Source: Bremia lactucae (lineage: Eukaryota; Oomycota; Peronosporomycetes; Peronosporales; Peronosporaceae). From it: a stretch of 26,592 nt of DNA. Every line of letters begins with the position of its first letter. Position 1 is the first letter of the stretch. Below are positions 8,821 to 18,167 of the stretch, piece by piece. The notes under the pieces are model-generated. The model was not told the DNA's origin. It saw nothing but the letters and a program-made list of their open reading frames with translations, and did no database searches. The position numbers were made by a program, and so were the translations under genes. Location: assembly GCF_004359215.1 (NCBI RefSeq), contig NC_090624.1, forward strand, positions 3,135,755-3,162,346, in the 5' to 3' direction.

Positions 8821-9279
8821 TTTCAAGTTACAATAGGTAACATTAGTGCAATCGTTGTCAAAGACGGGCCACTCCGCCTATGAGTGAAGTGCCCCACGGC
8901 CTATACCTAAAACCACTGAGCGTAAAGACCAACCTTTCGCTAGGAACAGTGCTGGATGCTGTTGCTAAATCGCAACGGCGAAGCAGTTCGTCAAGAAACG
9001 GTCGGAATAAGTAGGTGTTGAATGCCCACGCGGCTTAAGCAAACACATTCTGAGCTTTTAACTACGACATTCCGCCTAGACTACGTGACAAGCTTGTCGA
9101 CACAGAAACAGAATCGTTTAATTTAATATTACTATGGACACTTATTAGGTGACGTGCGAATGCCAATCACCAAGTCCAGCCCAGCTCGTAGAGACTGGAG
9201 ATTTGTGATAACAGCGCTTTTGTTGCCTAGAAAAAGTGGGTTCATGACTCGCCGAATATTTAGACAGAACTAGTCGAGT
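8821..9279. other. Degraded internal gypsy sequence, mostly unreadable
   Basis: A gag-tail-like SYVESEKPRFSSYN is visible at the start, with a remnant of a zinc knuckle (CNRCQ). After that only short unassigned coding stretches appear, for example RLRDKLVDTETESFNL near 9080-9125. Protease, reverse transcriptase, RNase H and integrase core of this element appear to be deleted between here and about 9.6 kb. Confidence 0.4.
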
Positions 9280-10500
9280 CACGTTCGAAAGCAACCCGCG
9301 TAATTCTCGAGGGCAATTTTAAGGTCACATCTCGGTCCCAGCTTTTTGTTGACGCTGAGGGCCTCGTCCGCCAGTATGACACGGCAAGGGCCTCGCCCGT
9401 CAGTAACTAACATTAAGTGGGTAAACTCTGGAGGACAACAATGCCATTGCTTACTTTGATAACGATGCTGAAAGACTCAGCATCGAAAATAATTTTGGCA
9501 ATGAGAGCGACGATACTCTCAATACTTAAGAGTTTGATATCTCCACAGTGCGAGCCGGTCGCACTAAAAAATAAATTAAAACCGAGTCAGCAGGTGATTT
9601 CCTGCTGGAGAGAAGCAGTGGTCCGATTCATACAGGATTTCATCGCTGATGCGGTAAACCCACAGGAACGGAACTCTGACAATAATAGAAGAGCAAACAT
9701 ACTTTAATTAAATGTTAATGACCTAGTCCTACTGTCTACGGTGAACCTAGCAAAACATGTAGTGACAAATGTGGCAGTAACAAACTACTGCCCAGGTATA
9801 TCGACCTGTTCGTGTATTGCACTGCCAAGGCAATGCGTACACGATCAAGCTGCCTCGTAGTATGCGTACGCATCCTTTGATAAATGTTCGGCGTCTCCGC
9901 CCATACTATCAGTACTAGGCTTCTCCGATTTCAAGTTAAACTGGAACGGTCTAAGCTATCCGCCAAGCCTGATAGTCCAAGTCAAAGCCTTATGGTCTCG
10001 GAACAGAGTCAGATTCACATGAACCAGACAATCTACTCTTACCTCCATGGAAGAGATATTCTGACGAGCTGTCACCAGTTCGTTTTGAAGGGACTGACGT
10101 GTCCTTTCGTTGGCCAGTTCATCAGTCACAACCTGCGCACAATTCCTCAACTGGTCACGAGAAAAAATATCAACCGTCACCGGTAACTCGCGGCGATGGG
10201 ATCACTCGTGATCAGTGTCCTCCCTCAAATAGTGAAGGGTGTGATTCAAATCACGCTGTTGATTCGGGTTCGTCAAACGAGGCGAACCCGATCTTTCCTC
10301 CCCTCCACATTCGTTGACGGATTCGAATGGTGAGAAGCGTTTTCTTGTCGAAAGCTTCTTGAACGACCGTGAGAAAAAGGGGGTTCAAACGAGTTTCTCG
10401 TTCGTTGCCGAGGGTATCCACCCCGTCAAGATACCGCATACGTTGCGGTTAAGAAGCCTTGGTTGCCCTTTAAGGGAAATTGAATTCATCGGTGTGGTAT
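9280..10500 (+). pseudogene. Ty3/gypsy pol 3' end: integrase C-terminus and chromodomain
   Basis: From 9280 to 9590 there is an acidic spacer (VILEGNFKVTSRSQLFVDAE, then NNFGNESDDTLNT) of unknown role. Integrase C-terminal region follows: DLVLLSTVNLAKHVVTN (about 9716-9770), LLPRYIDLF, and NAYTIKLPRSMRTHP with RRLRPYYQY (about 9825-9920). A long open linker leads to a chromodomain at 10.32-10.45 kb (KRFLVESFLNDREKKGVQ, then after a frameshift LVRCRGYPPRQDT in place of the usual LVRWRGYP). Chromodomains direct integration to chromatin marks. Several stops and frameshifts. No coding on the opposite strand is needed to explain this part. Confidence 0.8.
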
Positions 10501-10708
10501 GACCAAAGATCGATATGGTATTCCGTTATTCAAATCATCCAAGCTCTACAAGCCTGGTGAGGATGAAACGGAATTCTTCGTCGATGCCTTTTACCAGCAT
10601 CGGTGTTACTCATCTAAACGGGCAACGGATGTCAATTCTTTGTTTCAAGCTTTGACAGCCTTTATATAAAATGTACAGAACATAGGCCGTGACGTCTGGC
10701 TTGGCAAG
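10501..10708 (+). pseudogene. Unassigned coding remnant downstream of the chromodomain
   Basis: One frame stays open apart from a stop at 10668, with MTKDRYGIPLFKSSKLYKPG, EFFVDAFYQHRCYSSKRATD and VNSLFQALTAFI, then DVWLGKLNAFCQRFEKR. The composition is protein-like and no family is recognised. It follows the chromodomain frame, so it could be the end of that polyprotein or a separate insertion. Confidence 0.35.
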
Positions 10709-11062
10709 CTAAATGCTTTCTGTCAACGGTTCGAGAAACGGACAGTAGTTGGTGCACGCTTTAGGTTTCACCGTTGTCCCAGGTGGTTTGTCACCTGCAA
10801 TGGCATCAACATATGACATATTCCAATTACCTCCAACGGAATTTGGAGGTGGCTTACTCCCCACAGTAGACGCATAAGCGCATACTGAAAAATTGGCATT
10901 ACCAGCAGCTGCACTGATCCGTGCAGCTGTCAGCTTTGCGGCCTCACGTTCTACGCGCACAGACTTATTTGTCGCCACACTGTTTTCTGAATAAAAATTA
11001 ATTATGCAAAAAAATTGGAATTCTGTATAAAACCAATAATGCAAAATTACAGTGATAGACAT
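10709..11062 (-). pseudogene. Unrecognised open reading frame of about 90-117 codons
   Basis: An open frame whose lower part (SVRVEREAAKLTAARISAAA, GSKPPPNSVGGNWNMSYVDA, GDKPPGTTVKPKACTNYCPF) has strongly protein-like composition, while its first 25 residues look like AT-rich non-coding sequence. No start in good context and no family recognised. Retroelement gag or polyprotein tail are possibilities. It may equally be an antisense frame, because the plus strand frame here is also partly open. Confidence 0.25.
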
Positions 11063-11123
11063 AATAGTAATTCCCTGCTACCACACATCAGTCACTATAG
11101 TGACTGTTATTTTAAGGGGGTAA

Positions 11124-11390
11124 TGTAATGGTGTGTCCCGTCACATAAATATTATTTCCTAAACGAGTAATAATAAATATTATGTTCTATGAAAAGAAAT
11201 AAGCAAAGACGTACAAATATTATTTTTATTAATTGCTTGAATTGATAGTCCAATAATATTATAAAATTTGGTAATATTGATGCAATAAGGCATTAAATCT
11301 ATTGATTGGTCGATTTAAGTTTAAATAGGCCCCGCCAATCGTCTCAAGACACGATTATGCGGTGCGCAAGGAGGCGCCACACATAGTTTA
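11124..11390 (+). repeat. LTR family L2, 5' fragment
   Basis: Begins tgtaatggtgtgtcccgtca and matches the L2 LTR at 7428 through gcaataaggcatt, attgattggtcgatttaagt and aaggaggcgccacac. It diverges at about 11390, roughly half way through the LTR. It could be the truncated 3' LTR of the G2 element, since it lies downstream of that chromodomain in the same orientation, but nothing proves it. Confidence 0.65.
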
Positions 11391-11978
11391 TATATTGGCT
11401 AGGCACATCCGCAGTCCAATATTGCGGTGACGGCGGGCCCAATGGGCCCAGTACTCAAACGAAACGTCGTTATCGTCTTTCTGATACGTTCGGTAACAAA
11501 ACGATCGGAAATTCCTAATTGAGGTCACCGAAGCTCCACGGGCATGATCACGCAAACGCGTCATATACCGACTTCGGGTTATTACCTTTGGCGTAAGGTA
11601 TCGCTCATAAAGAGCGTCGCGACAAGCGAGCTCCTCCTGCGTCCTCGCTGTGGGACCGGAGATCCAGATGGCCAAGCTGTGGCCCTTGATCTTTTTGAGA
11701 CGCTATTCTACACTTGGTGGAGTGAATCGGTATTCACTGTGAGCTTTCGCTTTCGCAATCTATACAGCTCGACGACGAGCTCGTTCCTCTATGAGAATTG
11801 CCCGCTCTTGCTCTTCATCGAGCGGGTTCGTGATAATGTTGGACTCAGGGTCCCGTGTTCTCCGCAATGCAGCTAAGACATCGGCGGTGCCACGTTCTGG
11901 GAACGGACTCGAGGCCAGCCGACGTTCATCCTTGTGAGGAGGCGTGAAAGAGCGACGCTCTCTTTCCCCATCTTCCAA
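11391..11978 (-). pseudogene. Unrecognised minus-strand coding remnant, possibly gag-like
   Basis: Two consecutive open stretches separated by two stops read as one protein-like sequence: ERERRSFTPPHKDERRLASS, PLDEEQERAILIEERARRRA, then ISGPTARTQEELACRDALYE, RYLTPKVITRSRYMTRLRDH and ARGASVTSIRNFRSFCYRTY. It is highly charged and rich in arginine. The location between LTR fragments suggests an internal retroelement region such as gag. No conserved motif was found to confirm this. Confidence 0.35.
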
Positions 11979-12169
11979 TAGAGTGTGAATTTAATAGTGA
12001 ACCATTCTCTCATCGTCGAGGAAAGTACTAAGAGTCTGTGACTCACGCTTAGTTGTCATGAGACAAAGGAATGCAAAACACAACCAAACGATTAGCTGAT
12101 AACGTTCCAAACTCAAAGAGGTAATGAAGTGACTGTTGGCACTCGGTGTCACTCTCTCACGGGAGAGGG

Positions 12170-12775
12170 TGTAATGGGCGCACATCGGTTGGTGAACCGT
12201 TGTTGTGGTACGTTTACTAAATGGGTAAAATACCCTTTTATTCTTTTAAGGAGTTAATTAGTAAATCCCATTCAGGTTGGGTAACAATTATGGTCGCAGC
12301 CAGATATAAATCTGGCGGCCCAAATTTTTTTTTAAATTAGCTAGGGCAAGGTTCTTAGATTTAAATAATGAAATAAAGTGCATTCTCCTTTTGATCTTTA
12401 AGCGTGTAGTGCCTACCTAAGGCTTGCGCATTGATTTGTTAAAGATTGAAGCATTTCTAAGGTATATACTTTTGGGACTATTTGCCACTTGGTTCTTCGA
12501 ACCTCTGAATCCCTTGAATTAGAGTTCATTAAGCTTTAATAGCTTGTAAGACTCCTTGAGTTGTTTAACCCATTAGATCTTTAGAATTAAGAGACTCTTT
12601 GAGTTTAGAAGTCATCCTCTGACTTAAGGAGCGAGGTAGCTCCGCTACGTCTAGCCTTTTCTGACCTTTCTCGGCACGTCAGTGTTTCTAAAAAAGTTGA
12701 AACACCTCACCTTCATTCTTATAAATGTATGTTGGCTAGAATTGTAATTAGTCCTAGCGAAAGGTGCACGTTGCA
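12170..12775 (+). repeat. LTR family L1, 606 bp, with an inverted middle block
   Basis: Starts tgtaatgggcgcacatcgg and ends gaaaggtgcacgttgca. Flanking bases (gaggg before, gagaa after) are only a partial target-site match. 12170-12342 matches the reverse complement of 5704-5881. 12343-12510 matches the reverse complement of 6667-6831. 12511-12775 matches 6832 onward directly. The middle block is therefore inverted compared with the other copy. No element body was identified on either side, so it may be a solo LTR. Confidence 0.7.
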
Positions 12776-13078
12776 GAGAAGCTCCAAAGAATTAATATTA
12801 TCTCTTCTTTGCTTGACACTACCACGCCTAAGCACTGCAATGCTCTTAGAGTAGCTAGCAAAATGCAACATGATCTTTGTCATGGTGCACTGTGCATCGT
12901 ATCTTGGATTTCTGGCTTTTATAATGGATTCTGCCCAATTCCTCACATGATTTCCCTATTTTTCACCATTTTGTGATAAAAATCTATTTCTACAAAATAT
13001 TTTCATTGAAATCTTATTAAGTATTCGGTCAAGATCGATGGCGGTGGATGACAAATCCATCAAGTAGAAAATATATTT
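12776..13078. other. AT-rich intergenic sequence
   Basis: Nothing recognised. Short open frames on both strands have no motif. The last five bases (tattt) form the left copy of the target duplication of the following LTR. Confidence 0.4.
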
Positions 13079-13455
13079 TGTAAAGGGGCACTACGACTTT
13101 TACTGCTTCAGTACAAGTCCACCTCGCTCTGACTCAGTGCGAGTGGTGCCTTACGTCACTTCACGTACGCTAGTACGTGCAGAGGAAGTCTTCTCTTTAA
13201 AACACTTGCTGTAAAGAGGGTTGAATGAAAAAAGAATTAATATAATTATGTTCTTCTTGTCTATCTACTTAATACTGATTTAATTATAAACTAATACAAA
13301 ACATGTAGTATAATGTCTTATCTGTTTTTCTCTATATCTACCAATGTATAAGCTTTTAGAAAGTAATATTCTCCAAATATTATCTACCTTACAGATAATA
13401 TATTAATTAATAACCTTTAAGTGCTAATTTCATGTAAACGATACACCCCGTTACA
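13079..13455 (+). repeat. Solo LTR, family L3 (377 bp) with 5-bp target duplication
   Basis: Starts tgtaaaggggcactacgac and ends acaccccgttaca. It is flanked by tattt at 13074-13078 and tattt at 13456-13460, a perfect 5-bp target-site duplication. It aligns over its length with the LTR at 19857. No internal retroelement sequence lies on either side, so it is a solo LTR left by recombination between two LTRs. The first 150 bp carry the same series of hairpins as the 19857 copy; the fourth is a perfect 7-bp stem (cacgtac/gtacgtg). Confidence 0.85.
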
Positions 13456-13460
13456 TATTT

Positions 13461-14470
13461 AGTAGCGGCAGCGGTCGCCCTACCGTGTCGCATTTTGTAT
13501 TGAGGAGCAAGCCACTCTCTATGTATATATTTTCCTCAAGTCGAATGATATGAATCGCATGGCGTACCGGGTGGTAGAACGGATGACACAGCTACTATGA
13601 GATCATATATACTTCCTTGACTTACAACATATGCTCTCGGTCGGCTGCCGAGCCGGTAGAGGTCTCTCGCTTAGGCTTCGTTGTTTCGATGTATGACCAC
13701 ACGCTAGAAAAGTGTATGTCTCATTTATTGCAAGCCATCTTCTCGATTAATAATGTGATACCTATTTTGCTATCGGATCGGTAATGAATGAAAGGATCAC
13801 AGCTTTATCATCGCTGCTTGCTTCCGCTATGGAGACCAGACATTACTCTTAGAAAAATCTTGTTCGCATGCAAGCCTTTTTCGCTCATGCAACAAAGGAA
13901 CGGCAGGAGGCCTTGGTGTTGCGTTTGTAGAAGTCGATAAGGCTGTCTGACTATATTAAAAACGACGTTGCGCTACTTACAGCCGACTTTAAAGTTGCAC
14001 ATGCGCCTTGCCCGCGACTTTCCTTACAGGGGAATTCGTAGTGATTATCGGCTAAGTAAATTCGAGCGATTTGACTCGTTAAAGACCATTAAACAAGATA
14101 ATTAAGAAAGCAGTCTCTTTTGGAGTATTATTTCTTTTAGCCAACATTCGGTGGGCAACTTTTAATGATTCAACAAGGCGCATGCGTGCCTGTGCTGACC
14201 AGCGCTGGCAAGTTTTGAGCTTGACGCAGCCGTATTACGATGCACCGTTCTATATATTGTACCATGTCGTCATGATAAGATATTAAAGTCCGACGACAAA
14301 CACGGCTTATTGTTCTTGCCTGGCGACGTAACTCAAATAGCACTGCCACTAGACAAAATTTATTCTTAATGCTCCGTTTGTTTTGTTCGCAAGAACAGCG
14401 CAGAACTGTTAGGCGCCAGTGTTCGCAATGAAGAAATGCCATTTCAAAACCAACAGCAAATAGCAAAAGC
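13461..14470. other. Intergenic region upstream of the START/FYVE-like gene
   Basis: About 1 kb without recognisable coding or repeats; it should hold the promoter of the gene at 14471. TCATTT at 13719 and CATTCGG at about 14150 loosely resemble the oomycete initiator element, but neither is close to the full consensus and neither is preferred. An in-frame TGA at 14429-14431 lies upstream of the chosen start codon. Confidence 0.4.
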
Positions 14471-15763
14471 ATGCGACTCGTTCATTTACTGCCTGTACCT
14501 ACAATTTCAAGTCAGGACTGCAGTATGTTGCAAGCCCTTGCAGATACACTCACAGAACACAATATATCTCAATACAATAATCTCGTGGTCACGAAAGATG
14601 GCCGTGCCAACCCTCAACGCTGGCGTGAAGTCCGACGACAAGGCAATGTACGCATTTACAGTGAGCGCCCTTCGACTTCACCACAGGGGTCCGCGACTCC
14701 TCAGCTCTTGCTGCTCGGCACTATCGAAGGGAAGCTAGACGAAGTCATGTACGGAACAGTAGCCACAACGGACGAGGCCATGAAAATTCAAACTGCCTGC
14801 ACAAAAAACAGCGTCCGGGACAGCAAGGTGCTGCGTGAAATTGTGCATCCCAACTTTCACAACCCGTTTCGCACCGTAGCTGTGAAATGGCGACTTTACG
14901 AAGGGTGCGACTACGTCTCGCTTGACGCAACAGGCATCACTCAAGTCCGTGGATGTGAACGGATTGGTTACAGTATTACCCACTCGGTGGCTCTGTCAGA
15001 GATCCCAAGCTTTGACGAGACGCACGGCATCGAGCGAGGAAATATGTCTGTGTGCGCACTGTATCGCCAAAAGACTCCGACTATAGTGGAGTGTTATGTG
15101 CGGGGCTACTTTGACTTTACGACAAAGAACGAGGTTTTAAAAAACATGTCGCTTCAGACCATTGCGACGCAATGGTCGGCATACGCTCGAAAAAACACGT
15201 GCGCACAAGCCAAAAAGCTTTCTTGGAAGGTGCGCAAGGACTGCGGGTGGACCTGCCAATCTTCTCGGCCCTACTCGTTTGTCAACGAATTTGACAGTTT
15301 TGTAGCACGAACACGTCGGTTGCGACCAGCCATATCGAGCGAGCCTACGTGCTGCGTCGTGTGTCACAAAACTTCGAGCTTTATCATGTCCATTCGACGC
15401 ACGTGTACGAGCTGCAAGTTGCCAGTATGCTCCAAGTGCGTCGTCAAGAAAACTGTCGTCGCTCTTGCGCCCGACAAACACTCGGTGCTCGAGAAGCGAC
15501 GCGTCTTCTGTGTGTCATGTATCACCGCAGTGGAAAGTTGTGACGTGATGCCCATCGCGAGGGAAGAACTCGTTGACGTGAGGAAAGCAAAGGACGACGT
15601 CGATGTCTACTGGAATCGACTGTCATCAGTTACCGTCAACTCCAGCTGCTACTCGAGTGTTCTTTCCCAACGAAGCAGCCTCAGCAGTCTTAGCAGCAGC
15701 TTTAACCGCCGCACTCTTGTCGATCGAGACGGAAGCGACTTTATCCGTATGGATTCCGTCTAA
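14471..15763 (+). CDS. START-like domain protein with FYVE-variant zinc finger (430 aa)
   Basis: An intronless gene. Residues 1-230 resemble the START-like (lipid-binding helix-grip) domain common in oomycete FYVE proteins: W51REV, then LLLLGTIEGKLDEVMYGTVA at 79-98, VAVKWRL at 136-142 and RIGYSITHSV at 164-173. Residues 295-350 form a FYVE-type finger with four CxxC pairs: C295/C298, C312/C315, C320/C323 and C347/C350. The signature RRHHCR is reduced to RRTCTS, so the residues that normally grip PI3P are missing. The C-terminal 60 residues are serine-rich. Such proteins probably act at endosomal membranes or in lipid transfer; the exact role is unknown. The ATG at 14471 is the first after an in-frame stop at 14429. 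The next gene starts 120 bp downstream on the same strand. Confidence 0.85.
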   Translation: MRLVHLLPVPTISSQDCSMLQALADTLTEHNISQYNNLVVTKDGRANPQRWREVRRQGNVRIYSERPSTSPQGSATPQLLLLGTIEGKLDEVMYGTVATTDEAMKIQTACTKNSVRDSKVLREIVHPNFHNPFRTVAVKWRLYEGCDYVSLDATGITQVRGCERIGYSITHSVALSEIPSFDETHGIERGNMSVCALYRQKTPTIVECYVRGYFDFTTKNEVLKNMSLQTIATQWSAYARKNTCAQAKKLSWKVRKDCGWTCQSSRPYSFVNEFDSFVARTRRLRPAISSEPTCCVVCHKTSSFIMSIRRTCTSCKLPVCSKCVVKKTVVALAPDKHSVLEKRRVFCVSCITAVESCDVMPIAREELVDVRKAKDDVDVYWNRLSSVTVNSSCYSSVLSQRSSLSSLSSSFNRRTLVDRDGSDFIRMDSV

Positions 15764-15883
15764 ACCCTAGTTAGCGAAGTAGTCGAGCGATATTAAGTAG
15801 CAGCACCAGTGGAAGTGTGGCGAAATAGAATAAATGTCGTTAATGTTTTATACGGGAATGATTGTATTCATAACTTGGAAAGA

Positions 15884-18100
15884 ATGTGCGACACATCGAT
15901 GCCGCCGCTGCCCCCCGCGAGTCGGCGGACGAGTGGCACAACAGCCGCAAGCTCCACAGTAGAAGCCCAATGGTCTCATGTGGGTCACCATCGCACCAGC
16001 ATTTCCCCAGAGATGACTTTCGACGAGCACGATTCGCAGATCAAGCACGAGCTGCTGGCGCTCATTACTCAATACCTACAGCAAGAAGGTTTTACAATGT
16101 CAAGTGTCACAATTCAAGACGAAGCCAATGTTAAGCTCCACGGAAGAATGCAGGAGCGAGATGCGCTGCGCCGTCTGAGCGTGGCGATCATGGACGGGGA
16201 CTGGGATTTAGTGGCTAAACTGCTTGGCAAACACCTGAAAAAGTTTCACGCTGCCCACCAGGGCTTTCTCTACGCCGTATGCAAGCAAGAGTATCTCGAA
16301 CTTATTGATCGACAGGAGTATCAGAAAGCTTATACCTTTCTCACGACACACTTGAAGCCATTGGAGAAGGTCGCAGCTGCCACGAGCTCTAGTCGCCACG
16401 AGTTTAAGGAGCTTTGCTATTTGCTCACGTGCAAAGCCGTCGGGGAGTCCGACGCCTTTCGTGACTGGGAAGGAGTCGTGACATCACGAGAGAAACTCGT
16501 GGAGCAGCTGAGAGCCACGTTTGCATTGGATGAAGTCTTTTTCCCCCAACAGGACGGAGTTGCAGTCCTATGGACCCCCCCATCCGTGGCCATGCCAGAC
16601 AATCGACTTGTGCAGCTCTTGCACCAAAGCGTGGCTTATCAGATGGAGTTCAGTCGATATCATCCCAAGACGATTCCGAAGGTCACGACGCTGTTGCGCG
16701 ATTTCGAGTGTGAAGTTCTTCCAAACGCTGTAAAAAGTACGTACGTTGGTCACTCGCAGAACGTCAAGTTCGTCACCTTTGTTGGAACGGATGGCGAGTT
16801 GTTAGCATCGGGATCCAGTGATGGGACAATAAAATTATGGCCTACTGAAATTCTTGATACACAACAGGTGAGTGGTGAGGAACAAGTCGATGAGACAACT
16901 GGAGCCATCTGCCGGCAAAGGACGCGAGACCTTTTGGGCCATTCGTCTCGAATTTGGTACCTTGCTTCGAGTTCGTCAGGTGAGCGTCTTTTTTCGGGAT
17001 CCGGCGATGGGTCTGTGAAAATCTGGGATCTCAGTGCTGCATTGGCTGAACGTGCGGCGGCCCAACAAGTTCTAACTGATGAGGAAGAGCTCTTGGAACG
17101 TTCTCGTGGAGCTGCAGTCAGACAGTCTGCGTTCGACGTTGCAACCTCAGGCGCCACTTCTGCGATCGCTACTGCACAAACGCTGCCACACAATTACTCG
17201 GTGACTTCGGCCGAGTGTTTGGCTACACTCATGAGTCCGAATGGAGGCGATGTGTATACTGTGAACCTGCATCCCAGCGAGACACATTTGGTGACTGGAG
17301 GTTACGATCAGAGTGTGCGTTTGTGGGATATCGCCACGGGTGCAATAGTTAAGACTTTTCATGGTCACTTTGCGTCAGTGTGCGATGCGCAGTTCAACAG
17401 GCATGCTAATTTTATCGTGAGCGGCTCGAAGGATGGATCGATTCGCATGTGGGATATCCTCAGCGGATTGTGTGTCCACACATTGCGTCAGACACTTGGT
17501 GAAGTCACGTCCATTTCAATGGCTTCGAATGGCTTTGCATTACTGAGCGGCTCGCGTAATAACAGCAATCGTTTGTGGGACTTGCGCATGCTCAATACTC
17601 CACGAGCTCATTTGTCGACTGGACCTACTAGAGGAGTGTCGACCAGTGGCTCAAGTGGATCACTTGGCAGCTACACCAACAAAGGAAACAATCGTGGCTC
17701 CTTTTCTGCCAGTGGAATTGGACTCTCACAGGGTGCTGGCTACGGAAGTAGTGGCAATTTCAGTACGAATGGTGGTTTAAACAGTGGAAGTTCGATCTAT
17801 TCGGGGAGCCGAAATGCAGAGCACCGCCCATTACAACGATTTAAGGGTCACCAAAACACTGCCAAAAACATCGTACGCGCTTCATTTGGTCCACGCGAAA
17901 GTTTTGTTTTAGGCGGATCTGAGGATGGCTTTGTGTATGTGTGGGAAGAAGCAACGGGCAAACTGCTTGAGCGACTCTCTGGCCACTGTGGAGTGACATA
18001 CAATGCCCATTGGCACGAAAAGCAGGCACTGCTTGCTTCTAGTTCCCATGATGGCACAGTAAAAACGTGGTGGTGGCGAGACAAGGCTTGCCAAGCATAA
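15884..18100 (+). CDS. LisH-CTLH-WD40 repeat protein (738 aa)
   Basis: An intronless gene. Residues 51-79 form a LisH dimerisation motif (LLALITQYLQQEGF) and 90-165 a CTLH region (AIMDGDWDLVAKLL, KQEYLELIDRQEYQKAYTFL). About seven WD40 blades follow: near 286-320 (GSSDGTIKLW), 351-382 (GSGDGSVKIWDL), 455-482 (GGYDQSVRLWDI), 492-524 (GSKDGSIRMWDI), 533-566 (SGSRNNSNRLWDL), 653-687 (GGSEDGFVYVW) and 700-731 (SSSHDGTVKTWWW). A glycine/serine-rich insert at 579-645 separates blades five and six. The architecture resembles WDR26 and WDR47, scaffold proteins of E3 ligase or cytoskeletal complexes; which is closest cannot be told by eye. The frame is open upstream to 15809 but the first ATG is 15884. 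It ends 67 bp from the convergent gene. Confidence 0.88.
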   Translation: MCDTSMPPLPPASRRTSGTTAASSTVEAQWSHVGHHRTSISPEMTFDEHDSQIKHELLALITQYLQQEGFTMSSVTIQDEANVKLHGRMQERDALRRLSVAIMDGDWDLVAKLLGKHLKKFHAAHQGFLYAVCKQEYLELIDRQEYQKAYTFLTTHLKPLEKVAAATSSSRHEFKELCYLLTCKAVGESDAFRDWEGVVTSREKLVEQLRATFALDEVFFPQQDGVAVLWTPPSVAMPDNRLVQLLHQSVAYQMEFSRYHPKTIPKVTTLLRDFECEVLPNAVKSTYVGHSQNVKFVTFVGTDGELLASGSSDGTIKLWPTEILDTQQVSGEEQVDETTGAICRQRTRDLLGHSSRIWYLASSSSGERLFSGSGDGSVKIWDLSAALAERAAAQQVLTDEEELLERSRGAAVRQSAFDVATSGATSAIATAQTLPHNYSVTSAECLATLMSPNGGDVYTVNLHPSETHLVTGGYDQSVRLWDIATGAIVKTFHGHFASVCDAQFNRHANFIVSGSKDGSIRMWDILSGLCVHTLRQTLGEVTSISMASNGFALLSGSRNNSNRLWDLRMLNTPRAHLSTGPTRGVSTSGSSGSLGSYTNKGNNRGSFSASGIGLSQGAGYGSSGNFSTNGGLNSGSSIYSGSRNAEHRPLQRFKGHQNTAKNIVRASFGPRESFVLGGSEDGFVYVWEEATGKLLERLSGHCGVTYNAHWHEKQALLASSSHDGTVKTWWWRDKACQA

Positions 18101-18167
18101 TTAGGTCGATAATTTGGTTTCGAAGAAATACTATCATGTTATATGGTATATATACAGGTCTATTTGT

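Noticed and set aside
9956..10180. Minus-strand frame resembling a coiled coil (ELANERTRQSLQNELVTARQ)
   Set aside because: The plus strand here is an open, family-consistent integrase-to-chromodomain linker, so the minus frame is its antisense shadow.
14170..14472. Minus-strand frame of 100 codons upstream of the START/FYVE-like gene
   Set aside because: No motif, atypical composition, and no supporting context.
15809..15883. Upstream extension of the WD40 protein
   Set aside because: The extension would start at GTG, which is not expected in a eukaryote; the first ATG is 15884 and domains begin well after it.
16750..17193. Minus-strand frame of 147 codons
   Set aside because: It lies entirely antisense to WD40 blades of a clear gene.
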